From Chitinophagaceae bacterium (GTDB lineage: Bacteria; Bacteroidota; Bacteroidia; Chitinophagales; Chitinophagaceae), in contig JADLHL010000006.1 in NCBI GenBank assembly GCA_020848815.1, forward strand, positions 1-60,263: a stretch of 60,263 nucleotides of DNA, given 5' to 3'. The notes beneath the pieces were generated by a model. The model did no database searches. It was not told where the DNA came from and was given only the letters and a program-made list of their open reading frames with translations. Numbering within the stretch: position 1 is the stretch's first letter; the number at the start of each line of letters is the position of its first letter. Positions 55,501-60,263 of this stretch are shown here, piece by piece. The translations under genes and the position numbers were made by a program.

Positions 55501-58500
55501 CAACACATTTTTGGTATGTACGATGTGCAAATGCAACGGCTGCCCATGCCCATGTATCAATTGTTGCCGCAAACCAACCTAACCCTTGAGCCGGGTGAAA
55601 AAGCAAACATCTTACAGGGCAGCACAGCCAAACCAGCTTATGTAATTGAGCTGACCAGTAAGTTTCGAAACCAACAACAAACAGACAGCCTGACTTACCA
55701 CAACATGCTGCAACCAATGCTGCAACAAACGGTAACAGCAACAGAAGCCGACCGCGGTGGCTATCATATCAACCGCGTATTTGTGCAACACAACCGGGTG
55801 TACAGCAACAGCTGGCAGGTAAACGTACCTTGGAGCAATAAAGAGTTGCACATTTCTCTGGCCAGCTTCCGCAACAAACTCTTGCCCGGCCAGCAGGAAA
55901 CATGGACACTCAACATAAATGGCAAGGGTAAAGAAAAAGCAGCGGCTGAATTGTTGGCCAGTATGTACGATGCATCTTTAGACGACATTCAGCCATTTGC
56001 ATGGAGCGATATGTATCTGTGGCCCAATCATTATTTCGCGGCCAATGGCTGGCAAACCGATGCACAATTCAAAAGCCAGACAGGTAGTGAAAAATACAAT
56101 GAGGTAGTGGATACAAGTGGCGCTTATTTCTACACCCAAATGATGACCATTGCTGAACATTGGCAAGTGTTTGGAGAAAAAGATATTCTAATGTCTGGTT
56201 TCATTTCAACAACAAGAATTGCGACCATGAATCAAGAAGGTGTAAGTGATTCCGGATTAGTCAGGTCGCCAGCTCCGCACCCGCATTATAAATTACAGTC
56301 AGTAAAATTCACCCCACCAAAAATTGTAAAAGACGAAGAAGTTCAGCAAAATGAAAAGCCCTCGGGCCAAAATGGTAAGCCTGTTCAAATCCGTAAAAAC
56401 TTCAACGAAACCGCTTTCTGGCTGCCGCAGTTGCGTACAGATACGGCCGGCAATGTGAGCCTGAGTTTTACCATGCCCGAAGCACTCACCCAATGGAAAC
56501 TGCAGCTGCTGGCACACAACCAACAATTGCAAACGGGTTTGCAGCAAGCAATGGTCGTTACACAAAAAGAGTTGATGGTACAACCCAATGCGCCCCGCTT
56601 TTTCCGTCAGGGCGATCAGCTGGAACTGGTGAGCAAAGTGGTAAACCTTTCCAACAAAGAACTCACTGGTGTGGCACGGCTCGAACTCTTCAATGCCAGC
56701 ACCAATCAACCGGTAGATGGTTGGCTGCAAAATGTATTTCCACAGCAATATTTTACTGTCGCTGCCGGCCAATCTGTAGCGGTGAAATTTCCGTTGCAAA
56801 TACCGGTGCAATACACCGATGCCCTCACCTATCGCATTACGGCCACGGCAGATAATTACAGCGATGGCGAAGAAATGACCTTGCCCGTACTCAGCAACCG
56901 CGTATTGGTTACAGAAACACTGCCACTCACCATCCGCAATACCAACCAACGCAGCTGGCAATGGCAAAAGTTATTGCAAAGCGATAGCAGCAGCACGTTG
57001 CAGCATCAGTCATTCAGCATTGAGTTTACCAGCAATCCGGTGTGGTTGGCAGTGCAGTCTTTGCCCTACCTCACCGAGTATCCGTACGAGTGTGCAGAGC
57101 AAACCTGGAACCGTTTTTATGCCAATGCATTGGCGGCACACATTAGTAAGCAAATACCCAATATGGCCAAACTGTTGCAGCAATGGCAGCAACAAGACAC
57201 AGCCGCTTTACTCTCGAATCTGCAAAAGAATGAAGCGTTGAAAACAATACTTCTGGAAGAAACGCCATGGGTACTGGCCGCTAAAACAGAAGCCGAACAA
57301 AAGAAACAACTTGCGGTACTGTTTGATGTAGTACGCATGGCCAACGAATGGAACAAAGCGCTGCAACAAATGGAAGAACTGCAAAGCAGCAACGGTGGAT
57401 TTGTTTGGTTTAAAGGCGGTGCCGACGACCGGTACATCACCCAATACATTGTGAGCAGCATTGGGCATTTACTCAAACTGAATGCAGCTCCCACCGGCTT
57501 GCAAAACCGTTTGCAAACCATGGCTACCAAAGCCATTGCCTACCTCGATGCCCGGATGCAGGAAGACTATCAATATTTGCTGCGGACAAAATCGCTGGCT
57601 GCCACTATCACTGCCAACGACTTGCAGGTGCAATACTTTTATGCCCGCAGTTTCTTCCCCAATGCCTTACCAAAACCTGCCTACAAAACAGCCTACGATT
57701 TTTACTTTGGCAAGCTGAAAAACAGCAGCACCAAACGCAGCAAGCAAACACAAGCCATGCTGGCCATGGTGCTGCAGCGCAACAAGCAAACTGCAGCAGC
57801 TGCAGCCATTTTGAAATCGCTGACAGAAAACAGCATCACACATCCGGAAATGGGCATGTACTGGAAAGAGTTCAACAATCCCGCTTACTATTGGTGGCAG
57901 GCACCTATTGAAAGCCATGCACTGCTGATAGAAGCCTACGCGGAAATTGAGAATAACGCAACACGCATTGCTGATTTGAAAACATGGCTATTGCGCCAAA
58001 AGCAAACCAACAACTGGAAGACCACCAAAGCAACCGCAGATGCCTGCTATGCCTTGCTGCTCAAAGGCAACAATTGGGCTGCTGCTCAAGCTACGGTGCA
58101 AATAGCAGCCGGCAACTGGACACCGACCATTCAACAAGAAGCAGGCACGGGTTATGTGCAGGTGCAGGCTGTGGGTGAAAAAGTGAAAGCTGAAATGGGC
58201 AATATCAGTATTCAGCTGAAGCAGCAAGACAAAACCGCTGCCAAAGGCTTGACGGCTTGGGGTGCCGCCTACTGGCAATACTTCGAAAATCTTGACCAGA
58301 TAACGGAAGCAGCTACGGGCTTGCAATTACAGAAAAAACTGTACAAAGAAGTGCTGAGCAACAAAGGCGTTGAACTGGTAGAAGTGCTGCAAGACACACC
58401 ACTGAAACCCGGTGATAAACTCGTCGTTCGTCTTACCATCACTTCAGACAGAAGCCTGGAATATGTGCACCTGAAAGACATGCGGGCTGCCTGCCTCGAA

Positions 58501-58743
58501 CCGGTATCGCAACTGAGCCAATACCAATGGCAGGGTGCTTTGGGTTACTATCAGGCTCCCAAAGATGCCAGCATGAATTTCTTCATTCACTATTTACCCA
58601 AAGGAACCTATACGTTGGATTACAGCGTTTGGGTAACGCATGAAGGCACGTTCAACAACGGTATCAGCACCATTCAGTGCATGTATGCGCCGGAGTTTAG
58701 CAGCCACACAAGCGGGCAAATATTGACGGTGAAGGCAGAATAA
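52591..58743 (+). CDS. Alpha-2-macroglobulin family protein with thioester
   Basis: A 2050-residue exported protein. The start is ATG 52591; the longer frame from 52384 overlaps sucD and its terminator. The signal peptide ends SLLAQ without a lipobox, so it is soluble in the periplasm or outside. The N-terminal 500 residues have repeats of helices; MG beta domains follow (DRGLYRPGQTVYFKA is the MG-domain signature). A bait-like unstructured stretch lies near residues 1230-1270. FNETAFWLPQLRTDTAGNV marks the next MG domain. ECAEQTWNR carries the thioester CxEQ, with Cys at residue 1501. Complement-like helical and receptor-binding-like domains end the protein. It should trap proteases covalently. 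Two LD-carboxypeptidase genes follow. Confidence 0.92.
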   Translation: MMPNRWTLLLLSLCCTLSLLAQKPFNYEKAWQKIDSLIYKELPKSALAEVNKLYAQSVKDQQEAQRLKAIICKGHLSLVVEEESFKPVIVQLEKELKTAKQPSQQILHSLLADVYLRYFERQRWKIYDRKKTNSISSNPDTWSAENFHQRITQLYSASLKNPALLQQTNIDNYQPILIKGEKKLRPTLYDVLAHKFLDYLQSDEIDISEPIDAITLNDAASLSMPKLFIRHHYSSNDSSNRVWRAIQLYQQLLSFHLNDADPSALIDADLSRYAFVQRESSNPYKKRLGKEWLENMVVQYPDNEMAAMAAVELIEYWRDLGEAWEPQQSKNTEGKMALAIAANMAKDISGKFPKTIAGERAAYLYQTLTKPQLKVEVEQVNVLKEPFRAKLSFTNTTKAYLRIIKAKNGEEVDEYFYPNEDWWSKIVKQTSIRQWTQDLPAYTDLREHSAEIAVGELPVGEYWLLASADESFSTAQNALTAVHLYVSNISYVYNSSQHLFVLDRVTGKPLVNAQVQFWKKNYDYEKRKQQKTFWQMLRTDKNGLVMIPKDKSNSNRNLLIEITHGNDHLFVQNEVYNTGYVYDEEQQQLKKDALARYFFFTDRGLYRPGQTVYFKAIGVSEDNTTGNAILYLPNKYVLVNLFDANQHLIKSLKLMHNEFGSIQGSFILPANGLTGSFRIEVQEGDERHPAYFKVEEYKRPKFSASFSPVQGSYRLHDSVTVKGNATAFAGNSISGASVKYTVRRSHRFPIWDAPFKNSWTAYPPLSRYSGQTAEIANGTVTTQTDGSFSISFPALPDEKIDAAAQPIFTYSIEASVTDINGETHDANTTVSVGYTSLQLSLDNARQDFMRVDSAVRFVLSSSNLNNEPVPTNVQWKVVALQTSNRLLRNRYWSAPDTSTLDKASFVQRFPHDPYLNEDEMRSWPLGKQLLGDTVNTGSNNCIQIPAGSLPAGMYALQFSTTDKDGQAVSGQHIFGMYDVQMQRLPMPMYQLLPQTNLTLEPGEKANILQGSTAKPAYVIELTSKFRNQQQTDSLTYHNMLQPMLQQTVTATEADRGGYHINRVFVQHNRVYSNSWQVNVPWSNKELHISLASFRNKLLPGQQETWTLNINGKGKEKAAAELLASMYDASLDDIQPFAWSDMYLWPNHYFAANGWQTDAQFKSQTGSEKYNEVVDTSGAYFYTQMMTIAEHWQVFGEKDILMSGFISTTRIATMNQEGVSDSGLVRSPAPHPHYKLQSVKFTPPKIVKDEEVQQNEKPSGQNGKPVQIRKNFNETAFWLPQLRTDTAGNVSLSFTMPEALTQWKLQLLAHNQQLQTGLQQAMVVTQKELMVQPNAPRFFRQGDQLELVSKVVNLSNKELTGVARLELFNASTNQPVDGWLQNVFPQQYFTVAAGQSVAVKFPLQIPVQYTDALTYRITATADNYSDGEEMTLPVLSNRVLVTETLPLTIRNTNQRSWQWQKLLQSDSSSTLQHQSFSIEFTSNPVWLAVQSLPYLTEYPYECAEQTWNRFYANALAAHISKQIPNMAKLLQQWQQQDTAALLSNLQKNEALKTILLEETPWVLAAKTEAEQKKQLAVLFDVVRMANEWNKALQQMEELQSSNGGFVWFKGGADDRYITQYIVSSIGHLLKLNAAPTGLQNRLQTMATKAIAYLDARMQEDYQYLLRTKSLAATITANDLQVQYFYARSFFPNALPKPAYKTAYDFYFGKLKNSSTKRSKQTQAMLAMVLQRNKQTAAAAAILKSLTENSITHPEMGMYWKEFNNPAYYWWQAPIESHALLIEAYAEIENNATRIADLKTWLLRQKQTNNWKTTKATADACYALLLKGNNWAAAQATVQIAAGNWTPTIQQEAGTGYVQVQAVGEKVKAEMGNISIQLKQQDKTAAKGLTAWGAAYWQYFENLDQITEAATGLQLQKKLYKEVLSNKGVELVEVLQDTPLKPGDKLVVRLTITSDRSLEYVHLKDMRAACLEPVSQLSQYQWQGALGYYQAPKDASMNFFIHYLPKGTYTLDYSVWVTHEGTFNNGISTIQCMYAPEFSSHTSGQILTVKAE

Positions 58744-58807
58744 GAAAATACCCACAATTGGGGATGCTGCGATTTCATTGCAGGTGTACATTCGCTATGC
58801 AACATTC

Positions 58808-59881
58808 ATGAACAGAAAGCATTTTCTCAAAAACGTATTGGGTACTGCAGCCGCAGTTACAGCCGGCACTACCGCCATGGCCATGCCCGATCCACCAGTG
58901 GTGCGTAGCCTGGCACAACCGCCATACCTCCAACCGGGAGATATTATTGGCATTACCTGCCCGGCCAGCCCTTTGGAAATGAAGGATATGCTCAACTGTA
59001 GTTCGGCCCTCAAAAAATGGGGCTACGAAGTGTGCGTAGGCAATACCGTAGGACAAGTGTGGGAACGCTTTGGCGGTAGCGATGCCGAACGGGCGGCCGA
59101 TGTGCAACTCATGCTCGACGATCCTTCCATTAAAGCCATCTTATTTGCCCGTGGCGGCTATGGTGCCATGCGTATGATGGACAGGGTGGATTGGACATCG
59201 CTACGTAAAAACCCGAAATGGTTGGTGGGCTACAGCGATATCACCGCCATTCATTGCCATGTAAATGCACAGTTTGGTTTGCCCACCATTCACGGCGATA
59301 TGGTGAATGGTTTTAAAGCCATTGAAGACATCAGCACGTTTTCTTTAAAGCAAGTGATATCGGGCAAACGATTTGAATACCGCAGCCCGGCATTTGGACT
59401 CAACCGCAAAGGTCAGGCCACCGCCATGTTGGTAGGTGGAAACCTGAGTTTGGTAGCTGCTATGCTGGGTAGTAAAAGCTCATTGGATACGGATGGTAAA
59501 ATTCTTTTTCTGGAAGAAGTAAGCGAATACAAATACACCCTCGACCGCATGATGATGTCGCTGAAAAGAAGCGGCAAACTGGATAAGTTAGCAGGCCTGA
59601 TTATCGGCGGTATCACCGCTACAAAATCAGATGCAGAAACACCATTTGCCATGAGTGTAGAAGAAATCATTTATGAAAAAGTAGCCGACAAAAACTTTCC
59701 GGTGTGTTTCAATTTTCCCGCAGGGCATATCCGCAACAATATGGCTTTGAAGCTCGGCATTTACTACACATTTCGGGTGACAGAAACCGGAGGTTCTCTC
59801 ACCGAAGTTTCTTCTACATTGCCACTCATTCCATTGCCCGATATTGACAGTCTGCTGACGCCACCAGAATTTTTACCATAG
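58808..59881 (+). CDS. Exported LD-carboxypeptidase (peptidase S66)
   Basis: A 357-residue S66 peptidase; the start is ATG 58808 (MNRKHFLKNVLGTAAAV). The N-terminus looks like a Tat-type signal with RK instead of RR, ending near TAMA. Family motifs are ARGGYGAMRM, GYSDIT (nucleophile Ser), FLEEVSEYKYTLDRM (catalytic Glu) and FPAGHIRNNMALKLG (catalytic His). Such enzymes remove the terminal D-Ala from tetrapeptide stems in wall recycling. It is followed 35 bases later by a second paralog. Confidence 0.9.
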   Translation: MNRKHFLKNVLGTAAAVTAGTTAMAMPDPPVVRSLAQPPYLQPGDIIGITCPASPLEMKDMLNCSSALKKWGYEVCVGNTVGQVWERFGGSDAERAADVQLMLDDPSIKAILFARGGYGAMRMMDRVDWTSLRKNPKWLVGYSDITAIHCHVNAQFGLPTIHGDMVNGFKAIEDISTFSLKQVISGKRFEYRSPAFGLNRKGQATAMLVGGNLSLVAAMLGSKSSLDTDGKILFLEEVSEYKYTLDRMMMSLKRSGKLDKLAGLIIGGITATKSDAETPFAMSVEEIIYEKVADKNFPVCFNFPAGHIRNNMALKLGIYYTFRVTETGGSLTEVSSTLPLIPLPDIDSLLTPPEFLP

Positions 59882-59916
59882 CCATTCTCCTTATCTTTCG
59901 CCATCAATTTTTTCTG

Positions 59917-60263
59917 ATGGCAAAAGCAATCATCACTCCCCCGTATTTACGCAAAGGTGCCACTGTTGGCATTGTTTGTCCTGCCGGCTACATGCCCGCA
60001 GCAAAAACACTGACCTGCCAGCAAACCCTGCAATCGTGGGGCTTTCAGGTAAGGCTGGGCAAAACAGTAGGCCATCAGCATTACTATTTTTCGGGCACCG
60101 ATGCTGAACGATTGCAAGACCTGCAACAGATGATAGACGACCCAACGGTGGATGCCATTTTGTGTGGCCGTGGTGGCTACGGCACCAGCCGCATTATTGA
60201 CCAGCTCAATTGGAAAAAATTTCGCCAGCATCCCAAATGGATCATTGGTTTTAGCGACATCAC
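59917..60263 (+). CDS. Second LD-carboxypeptidase paralog, cut by the window end
   Basis: ATG 59917 opens a frame with no stop to the window end (115 codons). It reads MAKAIITPPYLRKGATVG, then CGRGGYGTSRI and GFSDIT, the S66 motifs, clearly similar to the gene upstream. It lacks a signal peptide, so it should be cytoplasmic, like LdcA. A one-mismatch box (TATCTTTC, 59892-59899) lies 17 bases upstream. Confidence 0.88.
   Translation, partial: MAKAIITPPYLRKGATVGIVCPAGYMPAAKTLTCQQTLQSWGFQVRLGKTVGHQHYYFSGTDAERLQDLQQMIDDPTVDAILCGRGGYGTSRIIDQLNWKKFRQHPKWIIGFSDI

Noticed and set aside
1-60263. CRISPR arrays, rRNA or tRNA genes, insertion sequences, prophage or integrase genes
   Set aside because: I saw no spaced direct repeats, transposase or integrase frames, or tRNA-like T-arms in the intergenic regions; a covariance-model search would be needed to exclude small RNAs.

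Overview
The window is a single gene-dense chromosomal stretch from a member of the Bacteroidota, most likely the Chitinophagaceae. The evidence is a type IX secretion protein (PorV), a gliding lipoprotein (GldJ) next to murF, a fused SpmA-SpmB protein, many exported proteins whose signal peptides end in Ala-Gln, and promoters with the Bacteroidota -7 box TAnnTTTG. I see no rRNA, tRNA, CRISPR array, insertion sequence or prophage. This looks like core chromosome plus surface-polysaccharide genes, not a mobile island.

Layout. 1-2.7 kb: the start of a gene that leaves the window, then clpC. 2.9-4.3 kb: a STAS-like protein and RNase Z. 4.2-10.7 kb, minus strand: accA-dapA-esterase, then ispF-dut-DUF4292 lipoprotein-EnvC-like protein. 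10.7-15.4 kb: porV, a DUF6498-like membrane protein, a heptose-phosphate kinase (rfaE1) and an APC permease. 15.6-21.6 kb, plus strand: exported S9 peptidase, exported peroxiredoxin-like protein, and a radical SAM/SPASM enzyme paired with a polytopic glycosyltransferase-like protein. 21.6-27.0 kb, minus strand: nucleotide-sugar genes (SDR epimerase, rfbD, UDP-xylose synthase, UDP-glucose dehydrogenase, DegT aminotransferase), divergent from waaA. 28.4-34.7 kb: an unrecognised acidic protein, tdk, ccmB, an unnamed protein with ATP-grasp-like features, SpmAB and ychF. 34.8-41.1 kb, minus strand: second polysaccharide block (CpsB/YwqE phosphatase, membrane-bound UDP-sugar 4,6-dehydratase, FKBP lipoprotein, DHH phosphoesterase, Wzx-like flippase). 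41.2-49.1 kb, plus strand: glmS, gldJ, murF, a DUF983 protein, and a malic enzyme fused to a phosphotransacetylase-like domain. 49.1-60.3 kb: mlaE-mlaF-DUF4198, sucD, a 2050-residue alpha-2-macroglobulin with an intact thioester motif, and two tandem LD-carboxypeptidase paralogs, the second cut by the window end.

How the genes fit together. Much of the window serves the cell envelope. glmS supplies GlcN-6-P, murF finishes the peptidoglycan precursor, waaA and rfaE1 serve LPS core, and the two polysaccharide blocks make and export a capsule or exopolysaccharide, including UDP-GlcA and UDP-xylose. PorV and GldJ belong to secretion and gliding. MlaEF moves lipids. The macroglobulin and LD-carboxypeptidases look like periplasmic defence and wall turnover. 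Housekeeping genes are interspersed (accA, dapA, dut, ispF, tdk, sucD, malic enzyme).

The most notable signals are these. Perfect inverted repeats directly abut TACATTTG promoter boxes at two polysaccharide promoters. Predicted leaders are very short, down to a predicted leaderless malic enzyme mRNA. An alpha-2-macroglobulin sits beside LD-carboxypeptidases where proteobacteria usually have PbpC. There is a radical SAM/membrane protein pair of unknown product, and an unnamed ATP-grasp-like protein. I found no clear-cut new multi-gene system; these are candidates.
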